The position numbers were made by a program, and so were the translations under genes. From Pseudovibrio sp947494035 (GTDB lineage: Bacteria > Pseudomonadota > Alphaproteobacteria > Rhizobiales > Stappiaceae), in the NCBI GenBank assembly GCA_947494035.1, contig CANLTN010000015.1, forward strand, positions 1-64,000: a stretch of 64,000 nucleotides of DNA, given 5' to 3'. Below, piece by piece: positions 8,583 to 17,291 of this stretch. Under the pieces are notes generated by a model. It worked only from the letters and a program-made list of their open reading frames with translations. It made no database searches and was not told the origin of the DNA. Each line of letters starts with the position of its first letter. The first letter of the stretch is position 1.

Positions 8583-10220
8583 ATGCGCGGTGCTGATCTT
8601 ATTGCTCAAAAATTGCATCAGGCTGGCAGCCGGTATGCCTTTGGTATTCCGGGCGGCGAAGTGCTGGCTCTTATGGATGCGCTCAACCTTGCAGGTTTGA
8701 ACTTTACTCTGGTGAAGCACGAAAACGCTGGTGGTTTTATGGCTGAGGGCGCATGGCATGGCTGTGCCCGTCAAGGCACTGATGCACCGGTTGTTTTGCT
8801 GGCAACATTGGGGCCGGGTGTGACCAATGCGGTCAACGTGGTTGCCAATGCATTTCAGGATCGGGTTCCGCTGATCTTCCTGACCGGTTGCGTGGACAGC
8901 GCAGAGGCAGAAACCTACACCCATCAGGTGATGGACCATCAGCAGCTGCTCCGCCCTATTGTGAAGGCCAGTTTCAAAGCGGCTTCGGGGGCGTTGAATG
9001 CCATGATGGACAAGGCGATTTCCATCGCCATGTCTGGTCAGCCGGGGCCAGTGCATATTGATGTGCCGATTTCGGTGGCAGAAAGCGAGAGCACCGAAAC
9101 GCAGAAACCGCCGAATTACGGTGTTCGTGCGATGCGGTTGCCCGCTGGTGATGTGCTGGAACAGGCGCGCGCTCTGCTGGGTTCCGCTCAGCGCCCGATT
9201 GCGATTGCCGGTGTTGATGCGGTGAATGCAAATGCTGGCAGTGAGATTGAGGCTTTTTGTGAAGCCTACCAGATTCCACTGATTACCAGCTACAAGGGCA
9301 AGGGGCTTATCTCAGAGTGGCATCGGCTCTCTCTTGGTGGTGCAGGCTTGTCGCCAAAGGCTGACCAGAGCCTGATGCCTTTGCTGGCCGATGCGGATTT
9401 GATTGTGCTGATTGGGTATGACCCAATCGAGATGCGTGTGAACTGGCGCAATCCATGGAGTGATGCGACGCCCGTGATTGAGCTGACGCCTGTGCTGCGT
9501 ACTCATGGGATGCATCATGTGAGCCACACGCTGGAAGGCGATATCAAACCGACGCTGCTTTCTCTGACGCCAGAGCATGAAGCGGATCTTGTGGTGGATG
9601 AAAGCGAATGGCTTCGTGACCGGATCAGCCCTGCCAGAGATAATCTGATGGCAGACTTTGCCGCTGAAGAAAGTGGTTGGGGGCCGGCGACTGTGTTCCG
9701 CACCCTTCGTGATGTGCTGCCGGATACAACGGTAGCTACTGCTGACAGTGGTGCACATCGCATCTTGGTAAGCCAGATTTGGGAGTGCCTGACGCCTCGC
9801 ACCATGCTGCAAAGTTCCGCGCTTTGTACGATGGCCTGCGCTCTGCCGCTTGGTATCGGGCATAAGATGGCGAAGCCGGAGGATCCGGTTGTTGTGTTTG
9901 TGGGCGATGCTGGTCTGGAGATGGGGCTTGGCGATCTGGCGGTTCTACGCGACATGCAGGTGCCGTTTATTGTCTGCGTGTTGGTGGACGAGAGTTTGGC
10001 TCTGATTGAGCTGAAGCAGCGCGCCAACCAGAACCCAAATCTGGGCGTGGACTTTTCTGCCACAAACTTCCCGACACTTGCTGAGGCTTATGGCGGGCAT
10101 GGCGTTTGGGTAGATGATGCTGCGAGCCTGGAACGGGAAGCGGCAACTGCGCTGGAGCGCGATACGTTTACCGTGCTTGCCTGCCGGATTGACCGGCGGG
10201 CCTATGACGGCAAATTATAA
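8583..10220 (+). CDS. Acetolactate-synthase-like ThDP enzyme with altered cofactor motif
   Basis: A 545-aa thiamine-diphosphate enzyme with the three-domain layout of acetolactate synthase and oxalyl-CoA decarboxylase. FGIPGGEVLALMDAL and Glu47 in KHENAGGF form the pyrimidine-binding part, and QPGPVHIDVP ends the first domain. The diphosphate-binding motif is unusual: GDAGLEMGLG replaces the typical GDGG/GDGS start, and VLVDES lies where the second half normally reads N-N. The Mg-ligand Asn is therefore replaced by an acidic pair. The gene begins 2 bp after the CoA-transferase stop. A transferase/decarboxylase pair recalls frc-oxc oxalate degradation, but the N-terminal motifs look more like acetolactate synthase than OxcA, so I leave the reaction open. 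Confidence 0.75.
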   Translation: MRGADLIAQKLHQAGSRYAFGIPGGEVLALMDALNLAGLNFTLVKHENAGGFMAEGAWHGCARQGTDAPVVLLATLGPGVTNAVNVVANAFQDRVPLIFLTGCVDSAEAETYTHQVMDHQQLLRPIVKASFKAASGALNAMMDKAISIAMSGQPGPVHIDVPISVAESESTETQKPPNYGVRAMRLPAGDVLEQARALLGSAQRPIAIAGVDAVNANAGSEIEAFCEAYQIPLITSYKGKGLISEWHRLSLGGAGLSPKADQSLMPLLADADLIVLIGYDPIEMRVNWRNPWSDATPVIELTPVLRTHGMHHVSHTLEGDIKPTLLSLTPEHEADLVVDESEWLRDRISPARDNLMADFAAEESGWGPATVFRTLRDVLPDTTVATADSGAHRILVSQIWECLTPRTMLQSSALCTMACALPLGIGHKMAKPEDPVVVFVGDAGLEMGLGDLAVLRDMQVPFIVCVLVDESLALIELKQRANQNPNLGVDFSATNFPTLAEAYGGHGVWVDDAASLEREAATALERDTFTVLACRIDRRAYDGKL

Positions 10221-10242
10221 GGGCCGAATTTCCGATCGTGCC

Positions 10243-10767
10243 TCAGGTATCTCCTGCGGCACGGTCTGCAATGCGCTGGAAGATCACATCCAGTTCCTCA
10301 CTCAGCGAGATCAAATCCACAGAGGCGGTGTCACGATACGGCTGAAAGACGAAGCTTGGTGTCTTCCATGACAGCGTTGCGGTGCCATCTGGATCTTCCG
10401 TCAGATAGAAGCGGATGGGCGCTTCGATGCCTGCCTGAACGCTGGACGCCAGCATGCGTCGTGCGAAGTCATTGCGGAATACGCCAATCACGTAGTTGCC
10501 GGGTATATCAAAACCGTTGGCTGTGGCACCACGAGATGCGCTCGCCATGCTGACAAGCAGCATATCTTCTTCGCGAATGGCCTGCTTCAAGGACTCCAGC
10601 AGCTCATCAATTGTTTTCGTGGTTTCGATGACACGCCAGCCGTTGCGCGGAAGGACTTTGCCCTGATGCGCTTGCTCAGTGGTGATTTGGGCCTGAGATG
10701 GGTGAAACGCGGCCATCACGAACATAAGTGTTCCAACAAAACCGAACATCCCCGTCAGAAATTTCAT
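10243..10767 (-). CDS. Exported DUF302-domain protein
   Basis: A 174-aa protein with a signal peptide (MKFLTGMFGFVGTLMFVMAA, cleavage near SQA-Q) and a DUF302 domain. The domain shows the usual start TTKTIDELLESLKQAI, the NGFDIPGNYVIGVFRND strand and the P-I-R-F-Y-L segment. The function of DUF302 is not established. The gene lies 112 bp downstream of the YeeE/YedE transporter gene on the same strand, with no terminator visible between them. Co-transcription and a shared role in sulfur-compound handling are plausible but inferred. Confidence 0.75.
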   Translation of the reverse strand: MKFLTGMFGFVGTLMFVMAAFHPSQAQITTEQAHQGKVLPRNGWRVIETTKTIDELLESLKQAIREEDMLLVSMASASRGATANGFDIPGNYVIGVFRNDFARRMLASSVQAGIEAPIRFYLTEDPDGTATLSWKTPSFVFQPYRDTASVDLISLSEELDVIFQRIADRAAGDT

Positions 10768-10879
10768 GGTTCATTCCTTCTCATAATGAGATGAGTTTAA
10801 GAGCGGGAGTTGAATAGCCTGTTGCGCAGGCTCCCTGTATTTTAAAAGGCGGGATTTTAGTTGTTCCGTAGGTGGATTG

Positions 10880-12085
10880 CTATTTTACGTTGATTGGCCT
10901 TAGGTCCATGCCGATCAGATACCGGAGGCGGGTTCCCAACATGGAGCCGGCAAAGGCGAAGACGAGCCACAGCCAGCCGTGGATTGAGCCGGAGGTTACT
11001 CCCCCAAGATAAGCGCCGATGTTGCATCCATAGGCAAGGCGTGCGCCGTAGCCGAGTAACAGCCCTCCAACGATGGCAGTCGTCACATCTCTGAGGCTGA
11101 TCTTTTTAATCGGATTGAACCGGCCAGCCAGTCCTGCTGCAATTAAAGCGCCCAGCAGGATCCCGAAGTTCATGACCGAGGTTCCATCGGCGAAGACCGA
11201 TCTTTGGATCGCGCCGACCTGCCATTGCCAGTAGGGCCATGTCTCTACCGGAATACCAACGGCATAAAATATCTTTGCGCCCCATAGTGCCAAACCGGAT
11301 GTTACGCCCCATGGGTGCTGCAACACGATAAACGTAAGAACGCAAACCAGCGCCAATACCAACGCACCTAAAACATAGCTCCATTCACCTCGCCAAATTG
11401 AGATTGTCCTGCGGGACTTCTCCAGCTCACCCCATTGTTTTTTCTCGATAAACACCGAGAATATCGCAAGGGCGCTGAGCGGTAAAAGTGTGATGAGCAG
11501 TGCCGGGACCACCCCAAAATCGCGCAGCAGTGAAACCGCCGGTAATCGAGGAAGAGAATTCCAGAACGTAATATGTGCTGTTGCAATCACGCTTCCCAGA
11601 ATGAAGAAGGCAAGCGTTATAACCATGCGCGAAGACCCGCCGCCGACGGTGAACAGAGTTCCCGAGCCGCACCCACCGCCGAGCTGCATGCCGAGGCCAA
11701 ACATGATGGCACCGACTGCTGCTCCTACACCGAATGGAAACACGAAGCCTGCGGTACGCAAACCTATGTTGGATCCGTATTGCAGGAGTGGGAAACTTAT
11801 CAAGCAAACCAGTGCGATAAGCAGGAATTGAGCACGCAGTCCCTGCCCTCTTCGCTCGGTGACGATGCGGCGCCATGCGGCGGTAAATCCAAAGCTGGTG
11901 TGGTAAAGAGCAGCCCCTGCCAGAGCTCCGATCAGGGCACCTACGGCAACGCGCCAACCGTTGTTTTCAAGCCCGAGCAATGCCACGCCCGCCAGTGCAA
12001 GCAGCGCAGCGCCGACGATTACAGTTTGTGGCGCTGGAAGCTGTTGATCACTTGCTCTTTGTTGATAGCTTTGCGTATCCGCCAT
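10880..12085 (-). CDS. YeeE/YedE-family sulfur-compound transporter (TsuA-like)
   Basis: A 401-aa polytopic inner-membrane protein with roughly ten hydrophobic segments. The family's two Cys-bearing repeats are clear: LGGGCGSGTLF in the first half and AYGCNIGAYLGG near the C-terminus. In TsuA-type members such cysteines line the path for thiosulfate, so uptake of thiosulfate or a related sulfur species is likely. The N-terminus has a short polar extension before the first helix. A single DUF302 gene follows downstream on the same strand. Exact substrate is an inference from the family. Confidence 0.82.
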   Translation of the reverse strand: MADTQSYQQRASDQQLPAPQTVIVGAALLALAGVALLGLENNGWRVAVGALIGALAGAALYHTSFGFTAAWRRIVTERRGQGLRAQFLLIALVCLISFPLLQYGSNIGLRTAGFVFPFGVGAAVGAIMFGLGMQLGGGCGSGTLFTVGGGSSRMVITLAFFILGSVIATAHITFWNSLPRLPAVSLLRDFGVVPALLITLLPLSALAIFSVFIEKKQWGELEKSRRTISIWRGEWSYVLGALVLALVCVLTFIVLQHPWGVTSGLALWGAKIFYAVGIPVETWPYWQWQVGAIQRSVFADGTSVMNFGILLGALIAAGLAGRFNPIKKISLRDVTTAIVGGLLLGYGARLAYGCNIGAYLGGVTSGSIHGWLWLVFAFAGSMLGTRLRYLIGMDLRPINVK

Positions 12086-12554
12086 GAATTTGCCACGTAC
12101 TTGGTCTTTGTTGCAGACAGGAGACTACACCGTTCAGGCTTGCAGGAAAGTCAAGAAACGGTGAGCATGCCCCTAATCTACAAGCAGAAAGAGACCTGAG
12201 AACAACAAAACACGGCAACAAAACAACTAAATAAATAAAATTTTACTTAATACTATCAATAATAATAGTAGTACTTTACAAACAAAATCCTCCTTATCAC
12301 GCAGATAACCTTACAAACAAGAACATTGTTTTCTATTTATTCATGAGGTTGAACTATATTTTCTGTAAAAGCAAAACCTGCTGATATTAAACACCTTTTT
12401 GTGTGTTGAACGTCATCGCCAGTTTTGAAAGGGTTCTGTTCGACAGATTTCCAGGCAGACCTGTATCGTTCGTAGTGCGTACTCAATGGCTTTCTCCTTG
12501 TGAGGAATTGCGCTGTGCACGAATTGCCGGTCGCCGTAACCACGGATCGCATCC
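12086..12554. other. AT-rich divergent intergenic region
   Basis: About 470 bp separate the leftward transporter gene and the rightward TTC38-like gene. The stretch from about 12190 to 12370 is markedly AT-rich compared with its surroundings and probably holds the promoters. I see no gene, no strong hairpin and no recognisable regulator box. Confidence 0.5.
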
Positions 12555-13940
12555 ATGCGCATAGATGACCAGTTTGAATATGCGGTAACGCTCTCCGATA
12601 AGAGCGCAATAACACACTGGAACAACACTATTCTTGCGTTCCTCGCCCATAGTGCGGCAACGCCTGAGCATCTTGCAAAAACACTGGAAGCAGACCCTGG
12701 TTTTGCTCTTGGCCAAGCTGCGCGCGGCCTGTTCTGCCTTTTGCTGGGTAGACGCGAAATGACGGCAACTGCTTTTGAAGCCTACGTTATTGCAGACAAA
12801 TGCCGCAAAAATCATCAGGTTACGGACCGCGAAGAAGCCGTTGTTGAAGCGCTAAATGACTGGCTTCAGGGATTTCCCGGCAAAGCTGCGGATCGCCTTG
12901 ATGATATGCTTGTGAAATATCCGAGGGATGCTTTTATCCTGAAACTCATCCACGCTATTCGTTTTGTTCTCGGCCAGCCTTCGCGGATGCGGTCTTCCAT
13001 TGAGGGGGTGATCTCGTCTTACGAAGACGATCATGTCGCGAAGGGATATGTGCACGGCTGTTACTCCTTTGCTCTGGAAGAGAGCGGAGACTTTGACAGG
13101 GCCGAGCGGATCGGCAAAGAAGCAGTTGCCCTTCAGAAAGATGATGCCTGGGGTCTGCATGCGGTTGCCCACGTGCTGGACATGACCGGCAAGACCGAAG
13201 AAGGCATCAGATGGCTTGATGACCGGCCACAAGCCTGGGAACACTGCAACAACTTTGGCTACCATGTCTGGTGGCATCTGGCGCTGTTGCATCTGGATCG
13301 TGGCAATGTGGAGCGCGTTTTCGAGCTCTACGATCAGAAATTCCGCAAGGACCACACAGACGACTACCGCGATATTTCCAACGCTGCTTCCATGCTGGTG
13401 CGCCTTGAACTTGAGGGCTTCAAGGTTGGAAATCGCTGGGAAGAGCTGGCAAGCATCAGCGAGAAGCGTATCGATGACTCCTGTAATGTTTTCGCAGACT
13501 TGCATTACATGCTTGCGCTGCTAGGCGATAATCGCCGTCAGGCCTCTGATCGCCTGCTTGTGCGTATGCGAACCTTTGGAGAAGAAGACAGCAACGAGAT
13601 GGGGCATGTGACCAAGGTTGCCGGATCACCAATCGCCTCTGGTTTGATGCAATTCAAGAACGGCAATTTTTTCAGCGCTTACCATCATCTTGCAGAAGCA
13701 CGCCCAATGCTGAGTACCGTTGGGGGCAGTCATGCTCAGCGTGATGTATTTGAGCGGCTGGCAATTGAAGCTGCTTTACGCGCTGGTCTATGTCAGGAAG
13801 CAAAGCGCATGATTGACGAACGTACACGCCTGAGAGGCGGACCAGACTCCTATGGCGAAACCCGCATGGCTCAGGCGAACCGTCTGATGGACGCCACCAA
13901 CCTCATGCAAAGTGAACACCTAAGATTTCGTACAGGATAA
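12555..13940 (+). CDS. TTC38-like tetratricopeptide-repeat protein
   Basis: A 461-aa helical-repeat protein of the TTC38 group. The diagnostic block is clear: DDAWGLHAVAHVLDMTGKT, then NFGYHVWWHLALLHLDRGN. Earlier repeats include GYVHGCYSFALEESGDFDRA. There is no signal peptide or membrane helix, so it is cytoplasmic. The conserved His residues in these blocks hint at more than a scaffold role, but no activity is established for the family that I know of. The gene is monocistronic: a terminator follows at 13949-13974 and the upstream gene is divergent. Confidence 0.8.
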   Translation: MRIDDQFEYAVTLSDKSAITHWNNTILAFLAHSAATPEHLAKTLEADPGFALGQAARGLFCLLLGRREMTATAFEAYVIADKCRKNHQVTDREEAVVEALNDWLQGFPGKAADRLDDMLVKYPRDAFILKLIHAIRFVLGQPSRMRSSIEGVISSYEDDHVAKGYVHGCYSFALEESGDFDRAERIGKEAVALQKDDAWGLHAVAHVLDMTGKTEEGIRWLDDRPQAWEHCNNFGYHVWWHLALLHLDRGNVERVFELYDQKFRKDHTDDYRDISNAASMLVRLELEGFKVGNRWEELASISEKRIDDSCNVFADLHYMLALLGDNRRQASDRLLVRMRTFGEEDSNEMGHVTKVAGSPIASGLMQFKNGNFFSAYHHLAEARPMLSTVGGSHAQRDVFERLAIEAALRAGLCQEAKRMIDERTRLRGGPDSYGETRMAQANRLMDATNLMQSEHLRFRTG

Positions 13941-13948
13941 ACAAAGAT

Positions 13949-13974
13949 CCGGCTTCGTGGGATATCGGAGCCGG
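13949..13974 (+). terminator. Intrinsic terminator after the TTC38-like gene
   Basis: A 9-bp stem (one mismatch; 13949-13957 with 13966-13974) encloses an 8-nt loop and is followed by GTTTC. It lies 9 bp after the stop codon. Confidence 0.65.
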
Positions 13975-14003
13975 GTTTCATCAGTTATAGTTTCAGAGAT
14001 ACC

Positions 14004-15185
14004 GTGAACAGACACAACATATCGGCTCCCTCAATGAAATCGGCCAGCCGCCCAAGAGATCCTCGCCTCGATTTTTTTCGAGGCATCGCGATGTTTATCA
14101 TCTTCATAGCGCACCTGCCGGGAAACCAGTGGACGCTATGGATTCCAGCCCGCTTTGGTTTTTCTGATGCAACAGAGATCTTTGTGTTCTGTTCCGGCAT
14201 GGCCTCAGCAATCGCGTTTGGTCGCGTGTTTGAATTGCATGGTCTTGCTATGGGAAGCGCGCGCGTTCTTTACCGGGTCTGGCAAGTCTACTGGGCCCAT
14301 ATTTGCCTGTTCCTCACAGTTGCAGGTTTCCTCGCCTTCGTTCAGGACAGTGGCTGGTCCACTCTTGATTATGTGGGGCAGCTAAATCTGTGGCCGTTTT
14401 TTGAGAACCCCCTGCTTCAGTTACCGGGCCTACTGACGCTCACCTACGTACCGAACCTGTTTGATATTCTGCCAATGTATTTGGTGATATTGGCAATGAT
14501 GCCACTGATGATGATTGCCTATTACAAGGTTGGTCGTGGTACGGTTGCAGCCCTTATTCTGGTGTTCTGGTTGTTGGCGACATTTCGGTTGGTTGACCTT
14601 CCTGCCGAGCCTTGGTCAGATCGCCGCTGGTTCTTCAACCCGTTTGCATGGCAGCTGTTGTTCTTTACCGGCTTTGCGTTCATCAAAGGCTGGATCCCGG
14701 CACCCCCGATTAAAAAGAGATTGCTGTTCCTGAGTGCTGCAATCATCATTCTGACTATTCCGTTCGCTTATCACGGTATCCTCAATGAGGTGCCGGAACT
14801 TCGTGCAATCGCCGACGAGATCCGCTTTCTGACTGCAAAAACAGAGATGGGAGTTCTGCGTTTCATCCACTTCCTTGCACTAGCCTATGTGGCGTGGGTG
14901 GCTGTCGGTGAAGGTGGTCAGCGCCTGCTTGTGGGCGGTTTGCGCGGCAAAGTCGTGCGCACGATCAAAAAGGTGGGCCAGCAGTCTCTTGCAGTCTTCC
15001 TCGCCAGCATATTTCTTGGGCAAGCTCTTGCGATCTTGCGCAATGAGCTCGGCTTAAAAGGAACTTTTGCCGGGGATGCAATGGCAAACCTGTTGGGTTT
15101 TGCCGGCTTAATCGCAGTTGCCTATATGGTCGGATGGTTCAAAGGTGAGCCTTGGAGAAAGCCTAAGGAAGTGCCTTCTTCCTAG
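14004..15185 (+). CDS. opgC: OpgC-family membrane acyltransferase for periplasmic glucans
   Basis: A 393-aa polytopic membrane protein of the OpgC group, which adds succinyl groups to osmoregulated periplasmic glucans. The typical start is present: RDPRLDFFRGIAMFIIFIAH, with GFSDATEIFVFCSGMASA shortly after. About ten hydrophobic segments follow, ending in a short charged tail. The listed start is GTG (14004); an ATG at 14034 would shorten it by ten residues. It converges on opgH, and the two share a terminator at 15221-15257, so they act in one pathway but are not one operon. The periplasmic glucan genes opgG/opgD are not in this window. Confidence 0.85.
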   Translation: MNRHNISAPSMKSASRPRDPRLDFFRGIAMFIIFIAHLPGNQWTLWIPARFGFSDATEIFVFCSGMASAIAFGRVFELHGLAMGSARVLYRVWQVYWAHICLFLTVAGFLAFVQDSGWSTLDYVGQLNLWPFFENPLLQLPGLLTLTYVPNLFDILPMYLVILAMMPLMMIAYYKVGRGTVAALILVFWLLATFRLVDLPAEPWSDRRWFFNPFAWQLLFFTGFAFIKGWIPAPPIKKRLLFLSAAIIILTIPFAYHGILNEVPELRAIADEIRFLTAKTEMGVLRFIHFLALAYVAWVAVGEGGQRLLVGGLRGKVVRTIKKVGQQSLAVFLASIFLGQALAILRNELGLKGTFAGDAMANLLGFAGLIAVAYMVGWFKGEPWRKPKEVPSS

Positions 15186-15220
15186 CTTTTGAGAGAGAGA
15201 GTATACCGCTTAAAACTGGA

Positions 15221-15257
15221 AAGCCGATTTTGCGTTTGAAACTCGCTCAATCGGCTT
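15221..15257. terminator. Terminator between convergent opgC and opgH
   Basis: A 9-bp perfect stem (15221-15229 with 15249-15257) is followed by TTTTTTATT on the plus strand. It mainly serves opgC; the reverse strand has only a short A/T flank. Confidence 0.75.
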
Positions 15258-15302
15258 TTTTATTGGGAGGGGCTGAAGCCTCTTTATTCTCAGCCGAGAT
15301 CT

Positions 15303-17177
15303 TTAATCCGAGTCGGCTAGCCTTTGCTCTCCGGCAGCTTCCATGGCCACTCGGCACTGCTCTTTATCGAGATTTTCCAGTTCCTGCGGTGTATTGACTT
15401 CTTCAGGTAAAGCCCAAAGGCCAGAGTGCTTGAAGTACCTGCCCAGTTCCGGCTTCGATGTGATCATAGCAAACGGGATTGCCAGCAATGGTCCGAGGAT
15501 AACCGGGATAAGAAGCCATGTGCTCGAAAGAGTGTAGCCCGTCATCCAGACAGCACCCAAGAGACCAAAGAGGGTCTGAGGCCAGAACTTTTGGAAAGCG
15601 AGCTGCAAAGGAATGCCATGCGGTTGTCTTTCTTGCCCACCCCAGTGGGGCCGTCTGCCTGCGAACAACTGCACGATAAAAATGGTGTGCGCTATCGCCA
15701 TAATGGGAGCAAGCAAGATGGCATAAATCAACTCGGAGAACACACTGACAGCAACCAATAAGAACCCTCCGTAGCTACGTCGTTCCTTACTGGATGTCAG
15801 GACATGAAACTGTGTCACCAGCTTGGGCGCATAAACCATGAACATAATCACAATGAACAGGAGAGTTCCGTATAACGGATCGAACGGTAACACTCCTGAC
15901 ACAGAGATGGACGCGGTCAAAATAGCCATAGCAATAAAAAGGAGCCATGCGGGCGAGCTGGCAAACATAAGAATTGCTAGAAACAGCTGAATCCGGCCCA
16001 GCAGGTTCACGTTCGGCATGGCTAGCAGTTTACAATATTGCAGGTTGCCGTGACACCAGCGCAGATCCCTGCGAATGAATTCAATAAGGTGTGGTGGATT
16101 TTCTTCGTAACTGCCCTCTTCCACCGGCCAGACGCGAACCTCATACCCTGCACTTGCCATCATAGTTGCTTCAACCTGATCGTGGCTGAGGATTGGTCCA
16201 CTTAGAGCGTCCTTTCCCGGCAAGGGCGACAGCAGGCAGTATTTTTTGAAAGGCTCAATGCGAAAGATGGCATTGTGACCCCAGTACGGGCCTGCAGGTC
16301 CCTGCCACCACGCAGCCCCCAGCGTGAAGGAGCGCATGCCAAGGCGCATGCCCCATTGGAAGACGCGGGCGAAGAGAGAGCTGGTGGAGAGCCCTAGGAT
16401 CAGGGTTTGCAAGAGCCCCAAACGCGGGTTTGCATTCATCTTGCTTACAAGATTACACAGGGCTTCTGCCGACATGAAGCTGTCTGCATCCAGTGTGAGC
16501 GCATATTCATGACGGTCACCCCAGTTGTGGCAGAAGTCTTCGATATTTCCGGCTTTAAAGCCCACATTATGCTCGCGCCTGCGGTAGTGCACGTCTATGC
16601 GTTTTTCCCAGCGGGCCTTAAACGCCGAATACCCCTGCATTTCTTCCTGTATGTGATCAGGATCGCTGCTGTCGCTCAATATGTACAGGGAGAAGCCATT
16701 GAGCTTTTTCACACGATCAAGGTCCTGAAGCATTGCTTCCAATTTGGCGGCAACTTCAGGAAAATCCTCGTTTCTGACACATGAGAGCAAGGCTGTTTGT
16801 TTGTCCTTGAAGGAACTTTTTAGGTCAAACGTGTCCAAAGGCGTACCAGCGTAAACGTGAGCTACGGGATTTTCCGAGAACTTCATCAGCAACAAGCCAA
16901 TGACAGCATGCCAGAAGCCGATAACAAGCAACGGCAAGGTAACCAGAAACGCAAGAAACATCACGAGTTTGGAAATCGCAAAGCCTGTGGTGAACAAGGT
17001 CAGAACCATTAAGGTTATGAGCACCGCGAGGGACACGAGCACAAGAGTTCCAAAGAACAACCTGCGCCAGTATAAGCGCTGACTTTCCTGATACTTATCA
17101 GTAATGTTGGCAGAAAGCAGAAGACCAGCAAGGCTGGTCGGGGTATTCTCTTCAGGAACCGGTGATTGCTCAGTCAT
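15303..17177 (-). CDS. opgH: Glucans biosynthesis glucosyltransferase H
   Basis: Inner-membrane processive glucosyltransferase (GT2) that builds the beta-glucan backbone of osmoregulated periplasmic glucans from UDP-glucose. The length of 624 aa is shorter than the roughly 850 aa of enterobacterial MdoH, mainly at the N-terminus. Membrane helices at about residues 40-100 precede the catalytic domain with ALTLDADSFMS (Asp motif), SHDQVEATMMA (catalytic-base region) and FIRRDLRWCHGN (R-x-x-R-W product-binding motif). Several more helices follow. The C-terminus carries a polar tail. The upstream gene is divergent, so it has its own promoter in 17178-17291. Confidence 0.92.
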   Translation of the reverse strand: MTEQSPVPEENTPTSLAGLLLSANITDKYQESQRLYWRRLFFGTLVLVSLAVLITLMVLTLFTTGFAISKLVMFLAFLVTLPLLVIGFWHAVIGLLLMKFSENPVAHVYAGTPLDTFDLKSSFKDKQTALLSCVRNEDFPEVAAKLEAMLQDLDRVKKLNGFSLYILSDSSDPDHIQEEMQGYSAFKARWEKRIDVHYRRREHNVGFKAGNIEDFCHNWGDRHEYALTLDADSFMSAEALCNLVSKMNANPRLGLLQTLILGLSTSSLFARVFQWGMRLGMRSFTLGAAWWQGPAGPYWGHNAIFRIEPFKKYCLLSPLPGKDALSGPILSHDQVEATMMASAGYEVRVWPVEEGSYEENPPHLIEFIRRDLRWCHGNLQYCKLLAMPNVNLLGRIQLFLAILMFASSPAWLLFIAMAILTASISVSGVLPFDPLYGTLLFIVIMFMVYAPKLVTQFHVLTSSKERRSYGGFLLVAVSVFSELIYAILLAPIMAIAHTIFIVQLFAGRRPHWGGQERQPHGIPLQLAFQKFWPQTLFGLLGAVWMTGYTLSSTWLLIPVILGPLLAIPFAMITSKPELGRYFKHSGLWALPEEVNTPQELENLDKEQCRVAMEAAGEQRLADSD

Positions 17178-17291
17178 GTACTACCCAAATATTTTTTGTT
17201 TTGTTATGGCACCTACATTTCTGCTAGTTTCCTTTGTTTACGTTTCCTTAGAGTATACTTGTGAAAACCAAGCGATCGAGGGAGCGCATTT

